Notes: generated by a model not told the origin, from the letters alone. Positions 25,710 through 34,408 are shown, counted from the first letter of the stretch. The stretch: 38,793 nucleotides of DNA from Lachnospiraceae bacterium (GCA_021203205.1 JAJQBQ010000004.1:21716-60508); one strand, 5' to 3'. Made by a program: numbers and translations.

Positions 25710-26834
25710 ATGGCTACTGTCGTATTAAAAAATGTGAAAAAAATCTACGGCGGCAAGGTCGTAGCGGTGCATGATTTTAATCTGGACATCGCCGATAAGG
25801 AGTTTATCGTGTTCGTCGGCCCCTCGGGCTGCGGCAAGAGCACGACGCTGCGCATGATCGCCGGCCTGGAAGATATCAGCGAGGGCACCATCGAGATCGA
25901 CGGCGTGGAGGTGAACGACCTTCAGCCCAAGGACCGCGATATCGCCATGGTGTTCCAGAACTACGCACTGTACCCGCACATGTCGGTGTACGATAACATC
26001 GCCTTTTCCCTGCGCTTAAAAAAAGTGCCGGAGGATCAGGTATACGAGAAGGTCACAAACGCGGCCGAGATCCTCGGCATCACGGATTACCTGTTAAGAA
26101 AGCCCAGAGAACTGTCCGGCGGGCAGCGCCAGCGTGTGGCCATCGGCCGCGCCATGGTGCGCAACGCGAAGGTGTTCCTGATGGACGAGCCTTTGAGTAA
26201 CCTGGATGCCAAGCTCCGCAACCAGATGCGCGCAGAGATCATTCTGTTAAGGAAGAAACTGGATACTACTTTCATCTACGTGACCCACGACCAGACCGAG
26301 GCCATGACCCTGGGCGACCGCATCGTCATCATGAAGGACGGTTTTATCCAGCAGGTGGGCACGCCGACGGAGGTGTTCGAGCGGCCGCAGAACCTGTTCG
26401 TCGCTGAATTCATCGGTGCGCCGAAGATGAATATCTTTAAAACGCAGCTTGTGAGAGACGGAAACCGCTTCTACGTCACGCCGTTTGGCACAAAGATCGA
26501 GGTGGACGGCGAGAAGGGGAAGATGCTGGCAGAAAAGCGCGTCCCCACCGGAGAGGTCACCCTGGGCGTGCGCCCGGAGCATATCGTCTTAAGCGGCCCC
26601 GGCGAGCACGCGATCCCGTGCACGCTGGAAGTCAACGAGATGATGGGCAGCGAGCTGCACCTGCATGTGTACACGGAGGATGAGACACGTATCGTGGTGC
26701 GCGTCCAGACGCTGAACCTTTCCATGGAGGAGAGAAATTCTCTGGTGGCGGGAGCAAAGCTCCACATCACTTTCGAAGGGAAGGTGATGCACTTCTTCGA
26801 CCCGACGACGGAACAGAATCTGCTGTTTGGGTAA
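25710..26834 (+). CDS. msmX: multi-sugar ABC transporter ATPase, MsmX/UgpC type
   Basis: ATPase subunit (374 residues) that energises CUT1 sugar importers. Walker A GPSGCGKST (37-45), Q-loop FQNYALYPHM, signature LSGGQRQR (136-143), Walker B VFLMDEPLSNLD and switch His in VTHDQTEAM are all present. The C-terminal OB-fold (about 240-374) contains GVRPEH, typical of the MalK/UgpC/MsmX group. In Firmicutes one such ATPase often serves several transporters; here it is separated from the permeases by 286 bases, which would allow separate control. AAGGAG lies before the ATG. A strong terminator follows at 26932. Confidence 0.95.
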   Translation: MATVVLKNVKKIYGGKVVAVHDFNLDIADKEFIVFVGPSGCGKSTTLRMIAGLEDISEGTIEIDGVEVNDLQPKDRDIAMVFQNYALYPHMSVYDNIAFSLRLKKVPEDQVYEKVTNAAEILGITDYLLRKPRELSGGQRQRVAIGRAMVRNAKVFLMDEPLSNLDAKLRNQMRAEIILLRKKLDTTFIYVTHDQTEAMTLGDRIVIMKDGFIQQVGTPTEVFERPQNLFVAEFIGAPKMNIFKTQLVRDGNRFYVTPFGTKIEVDGEKGKMLAEKRVPTGEVTLGVRPEHIVLSGPGEHAIPCTLEVNEMMGSELHLHVYTEDETRIVVRVQTLNLSMEERNSLVAGAKLHITFEGKVMHFFDPTTEQNLLFG

Positions 26835-26931
26835 GAAATGTCGAAGAATCTGCATGTCAGTGTCGTTCGATTTTGCGGAACCGTAAAATTTATGACACTT
26901 TCCAGATACCCATCAGACCTGTATGAACATC

Positions 26932-26962
26932 AGCTCCCGGTGATTTTACCGGGAGCTATTTT
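26932..26962 (+). terminator. rho-independent terminator after msmX
   Basis: Perfect 10-bp stem AGCTCCCGGT/ACCGGGAGCT (26932-26941 with 26948-26957), loop GATTTT, then ATTTTC. Confidence 0.85.
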
Positions 26963-27140
26963 CATAGGACAGAAGAATTTCTAAATGTGTAGCGGATAAC
27001 TCCTGCAGCGACAGGGCCATTTTGCCCGGGCAGAAAGGTTAACGGAGTCGGTTTGTGCCCCCGGTATTCGTAATATCATTATGATTCTGTAATGTAATTT
27101 TGAATATCCTTAAACTTTTCTTAAATCGTGTTTCGGGTCA

Positions 27141-27168
27141 TTGACAGGACGCAAAAACGAGTTAAAAT
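27141..27168 (+). promoter_or_regulatory. sigma-A promoter
   Basis: Perfect TTGACA (27141-27146), 16 bases, TAAAAT (27163-27168). It probably drives the zinc-ribbon and DUF5685-like genes from about 27175, through a long leader. Confidence 0.75.
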
Positions 27169-27394
27169 AACGCATGAATTCCACAAGTCGGATACATTTG
27201 TCGGATTAATAAATGTTTCGCGTTAATTAAGATACCAGGATTGCGGAAGCCAGCGTGAAAGCTTTGCGTTAATGAAGAAAAAGCTTCACATGAATGCAGA
27301 AAGCTCTTCACATTTTCTTCGGGAGCGATCCGCAGTGTCATGAATTTTGACATCAGGTATGAATTTTACGGTTTAAGGAAAGGGACAGTGGACT

Positions 27395-27787
27395 ATGAAA
27401 CAGAGATTTCAAAATTTTATGTACGGACGTTACGGAAGCGACAATTTCAGCAATTTTCTGCTGGGAACCGCATTGGTTTTGCTGATTTTGGGTATGTTTT
27501 TATCAGGGATATTTACCATACTGGCATTTGCCGTGCTGATTTATTCCTACTACCGCATGTTTTCAAAGAAGACATACGCCAGAGCGCATGAGAACGAGGT
27601 TTACCTCGCCAAAACGGAAGGCATACGGAAAAAATGGCGCGGGTTTTGGAGCCGCATGAAGACGCGCAAGACGCACCACATTTATACGTGTCCGAACTGC
27701 AAGCAGAAGATTCGCATTCCGAAGGGCAAGGGGCATATCCGCATTACCTGCCCGAAGTGTCAGACATCGTTTGAGAAGAACAGCTAA
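27395..27787 (+). CDS. small membrane protein with zinc ribbon
   Basis: A 130-residue protein. One long or two short hydrophobic helices span about 20-52, a basic middle section follows, and the C-terminus is a treble-type zinc ribbon: CPNC and CPKC about 20 residues apart (about 99-125). A GGAAAGGGA site lies before the ATG. The next gene begins 22 bases downstream. Similar proteins precede DUF5685 and J-domain genes in Lachnospiraceae as far as I recall. The function is unknown; the ribbon may bind zinc and contact protein or RNA. Confidence 0.8.
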   Translation: MKQRFQNFMYGRYGSDNFSNFLLGTALVLLILGMFLSGIFTILAFAVLIYSYYRMFSKKTYARAHENEVYLAKTEGIRKKWRGFWSRMKTRKTHHIYTCPNCKQKIRIPKGKGHIRITCPKCQTSFEKNS

Positions 27788-27809
27788 CTTGTTACATCCG
27801 GGGGTATGT

Positions 27810-28670
27810 ATGTTTGGGTATATCTGTGTAAATGAAAATGAGCTGAAATTAAAAGACTACCAGCGCTATCAGGCATATTACTGCGGCCTGTGCAAATGCC
27901 TGCACCGGCAGAGCGGCTACAAGGGTCAGCTCCTGTTAAATTATGACATGACCTTTCTGGATATCCTCCTGTCGGGGCTTTACGAGCCGAAGGAAGAAGC
28001 GGTGGACTTCCGCTGTCCGCTGCACCCGTTTCAGAAGAAAATTTATGTGAAAAACGAGTGCACACAGTATGTGGCGGATATGACGGTGCTTCTGTCCTGG
28101 CAAAAGATGCGGGACGACTATGTGGACGACAAAAACCCGCTGATGGGAGGCGCCACCACCTTCCTAAAGAAACGCTACCAGAAGATCCGGGAGAACTATC
28201 CCAGACAGGCGGACATGCTGGAAAAGAGCATCGCCGAGCTCCGGGAGGCGGAGCAGCGCGGCGAGACGGATGTGGACACGGTGGCGAACCTTTCCGGAAA
28301 GATGCTCACGGAAATCTTTGCCTGGAAAGAGGATGAGTGGGCGAATGACCTGCGGGATATCGGCTTTTATCTGGGAAAGTTCATCTACCTGGTGGATGCC
28401 TACGAAGATCTGGAAAAAGACCGGAAAAAGAATGCCTACAATGTGTTAAATTTGAAAAAACTTTCCGATGAAGACCTCGAACTCTATTGCTATAATTTGT
28501 TTCCTGTGATAATATCAGAGGGCACGAAAGTTTTTGAGCGTCTGCCGGTCATCAAAGACGCGGAGATCCTGCGCAATATCATGTACTCGGGCGTCTGGTG
28601 CAAGTATGTTACCATCCGCGACAGGCGCGAAAAGGAAAGAGAAAAAACAGAAAAAAGTGCGGAAGAGTAA
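27810..28670 (+). CDS. DUF5685-like protein
   Basis: A 286-residue soluble protein, beginning MFGYICVNENELKLKDYQRYQAYYCGLCK. It matches my memory of the clostridial DUF5685 family: conserved CGLCK motif near the N-terminus, Asp-rich helical segments (NYDMTFLDILL, KMRDDYVDDKNP) and YLVDAYEDLEKD. The helical fold with Asp clusters recalls prenyl-synthase-like proteins, but no activity is known. I took the ATG at 27810 with GGGGG about six bases upstream; the frame continues up to a TTG at 27771, inside the previous gene, which is less likely. It is probably co-transcribed with the zinc-ribbon gene and followed 130 bases later by a J-domain gene. Confidence 0.8.
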   Translation: MFGYICVNENELKLKDYQRYQAYYCGLCKCLHRQSGYKGQLLLNYDMTFLDILLSGLYEPKEEAVDFRCPLHPFQKKIYVKNECTQYVADMTVLLSWQKMRDDYVDDKNPLMGGATTFLKKRYQKIRENYPRQADMLEKSIAELREAEQRGETDVDTVANLSGKMLTEIFAWKEDEWANDLRDIGFYLGKFIYLVDAYEDLEKDRKKNAYNVLNLKKLSDEDLELYCYNLFPVIISEGTKVFERLPVIKDAEILRNIMYSGVWCKYVTIRDRREKEREKTEKSAEE

Positions 28671-28800
28671 ATACTTTAGATTATAAAGTGAGATGTTGCG
28701 ATTCACGGACTGTTATGGTTAGCTTTCGGTGGAAAAACAGAATTGTTTTTTGTGCGGGATTGTCTCGAATCGGATGTGAATCGTAATTATGAGGTAAACT

Positions 28801-29577
28801 ATGAATCGTCCATATGACGTGTTGGGCGTGTCTCCGGACGCGACCGATGATGAGGTAAAAAAAGCATATCGAACGCTGAGCCGGAAATACCATCCGGACG
28901 CGAATATCAATAATCCGAACAAGGCGGCGGCCGAGGAGAAGTTTAAGGAAGTCCAACAGGCCTACGAGCAGATCATGCAGGAGCGCGAGGATCAGCGCAA
29001 CGGCAAAACCTCGGGCAGTTACGGAAACGGAAGCTACGGAGGCTCCGGCAGCTATGGTTACGGAAACGGAAGCCACGGCTACGGCGGCAGCGGAAATTAC
29101 GGCTACGGCGGTTCGGGAAGCGCCGGCGGAAACGGGTACGGAGGCTACGGCTACGGAAACAGCGGATATGGCGGAAGCTACGGCGGCAGCCAGGAATACA
29201 CGACGGACGACCCGAAGCTTCAGGCGGCCTACCGCTACATCAATTCCGGTTATTATAATGAAGCGTTAAACGTGTTAAATTCCATGGAGGCAAAAGACCG
29301 CACGGCGGCCTGGTATTTTTACAGTGCCATGGCGAACTCCGCCGCCAGAAACCAGTCCACGGCTTTGGAGCACGCCCGCACCGCGGTGGAGATGGAACCG
29401 GATAACGCCCAGTTCCGCAGCCTCTACCAGCAGCTGCAGAACCAGGGACAGTGGTATCAGCAGCGCGGCAGACAGTACGGCAGCCCCATGAACTACGCGG
29501 ACGACTGGTGCCTGCGGCTTTGCGCAATTAACCTGATGCTGAACTGCTGCTGCGGGACAAGAGGGTTCTGCATCTAA
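28801..29577 (+). CDS. J-domain protein with Gly/Tyr-rich linker
   Basis: The 258-residue protein has an N-terminal J domain (1 to about 65) with the HPD motif at 31-33, needed to stimulate an Hsp70 ATPase. Residues about 75-140 are a Gly/Tyr/Ser/Asn-rich low-complexity region (units like GSYGYGNG). The rest (about 145-225) is helical and TPR-like. The last residues are cysteine-rich ([10 protein letters not shown]). It lacks the zinc-finger and substrate domains of DnaJ, so it is a specialised co-chaperone. GAGGT precedes the ATG. It follows the DUF5685-like gene in the same direction. Confidence 0.88.
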   Translation: MNRPYDVLGVSPDATDDEVKKAYRTLSRKYHPDANINNPNKAAAEEKFKEVQQAYEQIMQEREDQRNGKTSGSYGNGSYGGSGSYGYGNGSHGYGGSGNYGYGGSGSAGGNGYGGYGYGNSGYGGSYGGSQEYTTDDPKLQAAYRYINSGYYNEALNVLNSMEAKDRTAAWYFYSAMANSAARNQSTALEHARTAVEMEPDNAQFRSLYQQLQNQGQWYQQRGRQYGSPMNYADDWCLRLCAINLMLNCCCGTRGFCI

Positions 29578-29726
29578 GGTTATCCGGAAAGCAAGACAGG
29601 ATCCGAATGGTTTTGAAAAGAGCGCGGACAGGATCCGGGCAGATTTTACAGTCAAAGTTTGGCAGTCACGTTCCGTTAAACAGGAGAGACGGTGCGGGTT
29701 TTCATATTTAAATAATTGGCTGTGTT

Positions 29727-29747
29727 CCCCGCGATCGAAAAGCGGGG
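29727..29747 (+). repeat. hairpin before the carbon-nitrogen hydrolase gene
   Basis: CCCCGC/GCGGGG stem (29727-29732 with 29742-29747) with a nine-base loop, ending just before the GTGAGG ribosome site of the next gene. It may affect translation. Confidence 0.55.
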
Positions 29748-29765
29748 CCAGTGAGGAAAAGTATT

Positions 29766-30842
29766 ATGATCAGGATCGGTCTGTGCCAGTGTAAATTATC
29801 GTTTGAACAGCCGGAAGAGAACCTCGCCATGATGGAGAGGTTCCTTTTATATACGCAGGGAAGCGAAGAAAAAAATGTCTCCTGCGGGCGAGTAGAAGAC
29901 GAACAGGGAGCCTCCGGTTTCATCACACAGGGATGCGGAGAAAAGATGCCGTCCTCTAAACCGGACCTGCTGCTGTTCCCGGAGCTCACGCTCACCGGAT
30001 TTACCATGAAGAGCAGGGAGTTTGCTTTGGAGCGCGATTCGGAGATGATAGAGCGCGTTCGCAAACTGGCTGTGCGGTATGAGACGGCGATCGGATTTGG
30101 GTGCGTGATCGGGGAGGCGGACTCACAAAGCCCGGAACCGGATTTTGAGAGTGAGGAGTCAGACGCGCGGAGCAGAGAATTGGATTTCGGAAACGGAGAG
30201 ACGGATTTACAACCTGCGGAAACGGATTTCACAGAGGTGAGTACTTTGGAAAAAGCAGAAAATGAATCCGAAAAAACAGATCCGTTAAGGAAGTATCCGA
30301 AGAATACTTATCTTATTATAGATAAGGATGGCCGGTTGATCGCGGATTACGCGAAGCTTCACCCGTTCTCCTATGCGGGTGAAGACATGCACTACAGTCC
30401 GGGAAATTCCCTGAGCACATTCACGCTGAACGGCGTCCGCATCGGCATCACCGTCTGCTACGATCTGCGCTTCCCGGAAATCTATCAGGCCTATGCCGAC
30501 ACCTGCGATGTCATTATCGTCGCCGCAAACTGGCCTGCAAAGCGGGCGGAGCACTGGAATGCACTCACAAAGGCCCGGGCCATTGAGACGCAGTGTTATA
30601 TCGCAGCTGTCAACTGTGTCGGGGACATGGACGGACAGTATTATCAGGGTGACAGCCGGGTGATCGGCCCGGACGGGGAGAGCATTCCGGGAAGGTGGTT
30701 TGATATTCATTCGGAAAAAGCCTCACCGGAAGGCATCCTGTTTGCGGAACCGGATGAAGAGCGGGTGAGGCAGGTGCGCGAGGCTTTTCCCGTGCGACAG
30801 GACAGAAGAAAGGAATTTTACCGGGACTTGTTAAAAGAGTAA
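29766..30842 (+). CDS. carbon-nitrogen hydrolase (nitrilase family)
   Basis: A 358-residue amidase-type hydrolase with the nitrilase-superfamily triad: Glu in FPELTLTGF (about 73), Lys in YAKLHPF (about 197) and Cys in VCYDLRFPE (about 231). The core resembles omega-amidase or YafV-type proteins, whose substrates include alpha-keto acid amides. The protein is about 90 residues longer than the usual 260-270. Two insertions explain it: about 36-63, and an acidic, degenerate repeat-like stretch at about 120-175 (ETDL, ETDF, ESEESD units). I chose the ATG at 29766 because GAGGAAAA lies just before it; the GTG at 29751 is less likely. Confidence 0.88.
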   Translation: MIRIGLCQCKLSFEQPEENLAMMERFLLYTQGSEEKNVSCGRVEDEQGASGFITQGCGEKMPSSKPDLLLFPELTLTGFTMKSREFALERDSEMIERVRKLAVRYETAIGFGCVIGEADSQSPEPDFESEESDARSRELDFGNGETDLQPAETDFTEVSTLEKAENESEKTDPLRKYPKNTYLIIDKDGRLIADYAKLHPFSYAGEDMHYSPGNSLSTFTLNGVRIGITVCYDLRFPEIYQAYADTCDVIIVAANWPAKRAEHWNALTKARAIETQCYIAAVNCVGDMDGQYYQGDSRVIGPDGESIPGRWFDIHSEKASPEGILFAEPDEERVRQVREAFPVRQDRRKEFYRDLLKE

Positions 30843-30855
30843 TTCCCGAGTACTC

Positions 30856-31085
30856 CGAAGAACGTGATCGTTTGCAATTTTTGTTCCTCGAAGAACGCGT
30901 TTGTCCGTAATCCACGTAATTCAAAGAACGCGTTTGTCCGTAATCCACGTAATTCAAAGAACGCGTTTGTCCGTAATCCACGTAATTCAAAGAACGCGTT
31001 TGTCCGCAATTCATGTAATCCAAAGAACGCGTTTTCCGCAATCCATGTAATTCAAAGACCGCGATCGATCGCAATTCGTATGGTT
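30856..31085 (+). repeat. 33-bp tandem repeat, about 7 units
   Basis: Units start at 30856, 30889, 30922, 30955, 30988, 31021 (32 bp) and 31053. The central three are identical; the ends have drifted. Each has AAGAACGCGTTTGTCCG then AATCCACGTAAT. Both strands are open across it because the period is divisible by three, but no ribosome site supports a gene. Confidence 0.95.
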
Positions 31086-31114
31086 CAGGAAAACGATTTC
31101 CCGATATCAATATC

Positions 31115-31429
31115 TCACGAGGATCGCCCGCTGCCCGCCATCCGCGCGGCGATCATGCGCATCATATTCAATCGCTTCTGATCCTCCGGTGTCATGTCCG
31201 GCATCAGTGTATGAATCAGCAGGGCGGTCTCATCATCCGTGAAATCAATCCCGGAAGATTTTGCCAGGGTGGTCGCCTGCATCAGAAGCGGCAGCAGCTG
31301 TCTGGGCGATTTTCCGTTCGCCTGCCCGGTCAGACCTTCCAGAAAAGCAATCTTCTCCGGTGAAAAGCCGTTTGACTTCAGCAGGTCATCCATATTTTGC
31401 ATATCAGAAGAATGATTTGATTCGTTCAT
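31115..31429 (-). CDS. hypothetical protein, 104 residues
   Basis: A helical soluble protein, beginning MNESNHSSDMQNMDDLLKSNG and containing IAFLEGLTGQANGKSPRQLL and MTPEDQKRLNMMRMIAARMAG. I do not recognise a named domain. The ATG at 31429 has an excellent TAGGAGGT site, so the upstream part of the open frame is not coding. It is the last gene of a minus-strand group (32942 to 31115) that includes a larger repeat-bearing protein and a high-cysteine protein. The two helical proteins may work together; the C-terminal part of the larger one has a similar helical, Met-rich character. Confidence 0.75.
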   Translation of the reverse strand: MNESNHSSDMQNMDDLLKSNGFSPEKIAFLEGLTGQANGKSPRQLLPLLMQATTLAKSSGIDFTDDETALLIHTLMPDMTPEDQKRLNMMRMIAARMAGSGRSS

Positions 31430-31500
31430 GTTACCTCCTATTGCAGACGCTGTACCAAAACCCCACAGCGATTTCACTGATTTTTCACCACGGGTTTTCA

Positions 31501-31614
31501 TTTTGGTGCGACCGGGTAAAAGCACATCTGTTTTGATGCGACCGAGAAAATTACATCTGTTGATGCGACCGAGTAAAAACACATCCGTTTTCGTGCGTCT
31601 GAGTGAAAACGCGG
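31501..31614 (+). repeat. 28-30-bp tandem repeat between minus-strand genes
   Basis: Four units, starting at 31501, 31531, 31560 and 31588, of the type GATGCGACCGAGTAAAAACA followed by CATCTG. The last unit has drifted. Confidence 0.85.
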
Positions 31615-31616
31615 GA

Positions 31617-32429
31617 TTAGATTCCGTCCCGCATCATCTGCACCGTCATGAGCACCTGAAACAGCGAGTCGATCTGCTCCTGTTCGGCGGGGGAGCAGTA
31701 GCCGCGCAGCGCGTCCAGCATATCCGCCATGCGCATCCCGGGATCCCCATCCGAGCACGCGCCCAGAAGCGTCGGCTGTTGCTGTCCGAAGAACCCTATG
31801 AGATTCCGAAACTCTGCCAGCTTCACTGCGCAGGAGAAAACCTTCTGCCGGCGGGCGGGAAGAAACGGGATGGCGGTTTTTAACATGTCAAGTTTTCGGT
31901 TTGTGAAAAGCCGGTCAAAATTCTCCGGCGGATCCGTGCCGTTTGCTGCGCCGTTCGATGCGTCCCTCGCTGTGCCGTTTGCTGCGCCGTTCGATGCGTC
32001 CCTCGCTGTGCCGTTTGCTGCGCCGTTCGATGCGTTCCTCGCCGTGCCGTTTGCTGCGCCGTTCGATGCGTCCTTCGCTGTGCCGTTTGCTTTGTCGTTT
32101 ACTGCGCCCTTCGCCGCGCTTTCCGGCGAACCGGATTCGCAGGAGCAGGCGCCGTACTCGGGGTCGGAAGCATGACGGGAAGCTTTCGTCGGGTCAGAGA
32201 CAAAATCATGACCGGAATTTCCGGACAGGCCGGAAACAGGCGAATCCTTACGGGCTTCGCTATGTTCTGCGTCATACCCATGATCACTTGTTTCCATATG
32301 GTCAGTCCCCTGCATATTTTTATTTTCCGGCTCCCATCCGCCTTTTCGATCCAGACAGTCTTTGTCAAATTCATAGAAGGAAGTATCTTCCCCGAAATAC
32401 CTCCCATCCCGCATATAATAATCTGTCAT
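31617..32429 (-). CDS. hypothetical protein with Ala/Asn/Gly/Thr repeat
   Basis: About 270 residues. The N-terminus (MTDYYMRDGRYFGEDTSFYEF) and a Ser/Asp-rich stretch lead to a five-copy 12-residue repeat of type ASNGAANGTARD. A helical C-terminal domain follows (about 165-270: FDRLFTNRKLDMLKTAIPFLPA, LRGYCSPAEQEQIDSLFQVLM). I do not recognise the family. The start at 32429 has GGGGAAG upstream; the frame extends to 32588 but without a ribosome site. It lies upstream of the 104-residue gene in the same direction, separated by another repeat array. Confidence 0.7.
   Translation of the reverse strand: MTDYYMRDGRYFGEDTSFYEFDKDCLDRKGGWEPENKNMQGTDHMETSDHGYDAEHSEARKDSPVSGLSGNSGHDFVSDPTKASRHASDPEYGACSCESGSPESAAKGAVNDKANGTAKDASNGAANGTARNASNGAANGTARDASNGAANGTARDASNGAANGTDPPENFDRLFTNRKLDMLKTAIPFLPARRQKVFSCAVKLAEFRNLIGFFGQQQPTLLGACSDGDPGMRMADMLDALRGYCSPAEQEQIDSLFQVLMTVQMMRDGI
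31936..32115 (-). repeat. 36-bp in-frame tandem repeat, 5 units
   Basis: Units at 31936, 31972, 32008, 32044 and 32080. The first four are nearly identical; the fifth has drifted. Each encodes 12 residues in a linker of the gene. Confidence 0.93.
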
Positions 32430-32596
32430 ACTTGCTTCCCCGTTTTCTGTATGTCTGCATGATTCACGGCACCGAAGATAATTGCCGGCATGGCTTCCCA
32501 TGCCGGCCGGTATCATTTGCAATCCTTCCGCGCAGCTATACGGCAGCGCCGGAGCCGAAGGAGACCGATAGCTCCTGACAGATGTCACGGCGCCGC

Positions 32597-32700
32597 TCAG
32601 AGCCGACGATATTCCCGGCAGTCAGAGCTGACGGTATTTCCGGTAGTCAGAGCCGACGATATTCCCGGCAGTCAGAGCTGACGGTGTTTCCCACAGTCAC
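32597..32700 (+). repeat. 25-bp alternating tandem repeat
   Basis: Units at 32597, 32622, 32647 and 32672. Two versions alternate (TCAGAGCCGACGATATTCCC and TCAGAGCTGACGGTATTTCC), giving a 50-bp dimer. It lies between two minus-strand genes. Confidence 0.9.
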
Positions 32701-32720
32701 AGCTGCAGAGGAAGTGTTTC

Positions 32721-32942
32721 TTAGCAGCCGCAGCCGCCGAAGATCCCGCCGCCGTTGCCGCAGGCAAGGCAGATGAGAAGAATCCAGAGCAGGCTGTCGC
32801 AGCTGCTCCCGTTTCCGCAGCCGCCGAAAATACCGTTGCCGCTGCCGCAGAAGGCGAACAGAAGCAGGAGAATCAGCAGGGTGTTGGAGCAGGAGTTGTC
32901 ATCGCATCCGCATCCACAGTTTGTAGCAGCTAAATCGCTCAT
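32721..32942 (-). CDS. chorion-class high-cysteine protein
   Basis: A 73-residue protein, MSDLAATNCGCGCDDNSCSNTLL, then alternating hydrophobic helices (LILLLLFAFCGSG, LLWILLICLACGNG) and Gly/Cys segments (GIFGGCGNG, GIFGGCGC). This matches proteins annotated in clostridia as chorion class high-cysteine protein 13. Their role is unproven; a spore-surface role has been guessed. AAAGGA lies before the ATG at 32942; the longer open frame upstream is not supported. The internal GIFGGCG unit is itself duplicated. Confidence 0.8.
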   Translation of the reverse strand: MSDLAATNCGCGCDDNSCSNTLLILLLLFAFCGSGNGIFGGCGNGSSCDSLLWILLICLACGNGGGIFGGCGC

Positions 32943-33325
32943 ATCAGAGTCCTTTCGCTTCGGAGAAAATCTCCGGTTGGTTAATACAGTGTATCTTATG
33001 CGGGACGGCGTGTCCAGTTTCCATATTTTGTGACAGAAAAACACTGTATTCGTGTGAGAAACGAAGCAACACAGATTCGGTTGGGTGAAATAAGAAACGC
33101 GACGCTCCGCATTCTCATTGTAAGAAATGAAATCACGGGAAACGTCGTAACACATAAAATAAGGTAAGAAATTGTCGCTCCAATTTACTGCCCGGAACAG
33201 AAAACGGATATTTGTATCGAAAATACATACGTTCCGTTTCGCTGTGGCTGCATGCATGAGAACAGATTGTCCTGTAAATATACTGTTTTCATGCAGTTTT
33301 TTATTTGGCAGAACCAGGAGGCCTC

Positions 33326-34408
33326 ATGAACCGTGTCCGTGAACTGTTAAAAATCGACTCTCTGCACCGTGCCGGTATCACCGGGGCCGGAGTGGGAGTC
33401 GCCGTGCTGGATTCCGGCATCTTTGCCCATGCGGATCTGCGGGGGAGAATCGCCGCATCTTACGATGTGTCGGACAAAAAACAAAATGGCAGCGATTCCG
33501 ATTTCCGAGGAGACAGCCATGTTAACGGCTGCGGGATGGGCAAAGATGACAACATCTACAGCAAGCACGGCTTTGGGAGAGCAGAAGATGACAACATTTA
33601 CAGCGGGCACGGCTGCGGGATGGGCAAAGATGACAACATCTACAGCAAGCACGACTTTGGGAGAGCAGAGGACGATAACGGCCACGGCACGCACGTCGCC
33701 GGGATTATCGCCGGGGACGGGTTTTTAAGCCATGGGAAATGGCGCGGCATCGCGCCCGGGGCCCGTATCATCGCCGTAAAGGTGCTGCGGAAGGACGGCC
33801 TGGGCAAGGCGGCAGACCTTATGGCCGGCATGGAATGGGTGCTGAAAAACCGTGAAAAATACGGAATCCGCATCGCCAATATCTCCATCGGCGCCAGGCC
33901 CGAGGGTGCCCCGGAGGAGGCGCGGCTGATCCGCGGCGTGGAAGCCCTGTGGGACGCGGGCATCGTGGTGACAGCCGCCGCAGGCAACAACGGGCCGGGG
34001 GCGGGCACGGTCACCGTCCCCGGGAGCAGCCGCCGCATCATCACCGTGGGCGCGTCGGACGACGCCACGCCCGTCTGGATGGGCGGCCGCCGCCGGGAGG
34101 GCTATTCCGGCTGCGGGCCGGTGCCGGACACCTGCGTGATAAAACCGGAGGTGGTGGCCCCCGGGGGCCGTATCATGAGCCTCGCTCACCGCTACCAGGG
34201 CTACACCGCCAAAAGCGGCACTTCCATGGCCGCGCCCATCGTGGCAGGGGTCATCGCGCTGCTGCTGGGGCAGCGGCCGGAGCTGACTCCGAAGGAGGTT
34301 AAAAAGCTGCTCTTTGAGACATCCGCAGACCTGGGTCTGCCGAAGGAAAAGCAGGGGTGGGGGATGGTGTGTCCGGAGAAACTGTTGAACGGAAAATTTT
34401 TTCGCTAA
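33326..34408 (+). CDS. subtilisin-like serine protease (S8), intracellular type
   Basis: A 360-residue S8 peptidase with the full triad: Asp in AVLDSGI (about 29), His in NGHGTHVAG (about 120) and Ser in GTSMAAP (about 300); the oxyanion Asn is in AAGNNGP (about 221). No signal peptide or prodomain is visible, so it should act in the cytoplasm, like AprX- or ISP-type proteases. Residues about 68-123 hold a 14-residue repeat (GCGMGKDDNIYSKH type) inserted right before, and running into, the catalytic-His loop. The ATG at 33326 has AGGAGG seven bases upstream. Its neighbours do not reveal a substrate. Confidence 0.92.
   Translation: MNRVRELLKIDSLHRAGITGAGVGVAVLDSGIFAHADLRGRIAASYDVSDKKQNGSDSDFRGDSHVNGCGMGKDDNIYSKHGFGRAEDDNIYSGHGCGMGKDDNIYSKHDFGRAEDDNGHGTHVAGIIAGDGFLSHGKWRGIAPGARIIAVKVLRKDGLGKAADLMAGMEWVLKNREKYGIRIANISIGARPEGAPEEARLIRGVEALWDAGIVVTAAAGNNGPGAGTVTVPGSSRRIITVGASDDATPVWMGGRRREGYSGCGPVPDTCVIKPEVVAPGGRIMSLAHRYQGYTAKSGTSMAAPIVAGVIALLLGQRPELTPKEVKKLLFETSADLGLPKEKQGWGMVCPEKLLNGKFFR
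33527..33694 (+). repeat. 42-bp in-frame repeat at the catalytic-His loop
   Basis: Units at 33527, 33569, 33611 and 33653. Two versions alternate (GCGMGKDDN and GFGRAEDDN). The last unit ends in EDDNGHGTH, the catalytic-His motif, so the array seems to have grown by copying the codons just upstream of the active site. Confidence 0.92.

Larger units (their letters stand above)
26835..27394. other. intergenic region with terminator and promoter
   Basis: 560 bases: the msmX terminator, a strong promoter (27141-27168) and a leader of about 220 bases before the next gene. I see no gene in it. Confidence 0.6.

Noticed and set aside
26839-26845. 0A box (TGTCGAA) after msmX
   Set aside because: It lies next to a stop codon, before a terminator and with no gene start nearby; a chance match.
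30856-31085. CRISPR array
   Set aside because: The 33-bp units are directly adjacent with no variable spacers, and no cas gene is in the window; it is a minisatellite.
30610-31181. Coding regions across the 33-bp repeat on either strand
   Set aside because: Both strands are open only because the period is a multiple of three; no ribosome site or recognisable protein.
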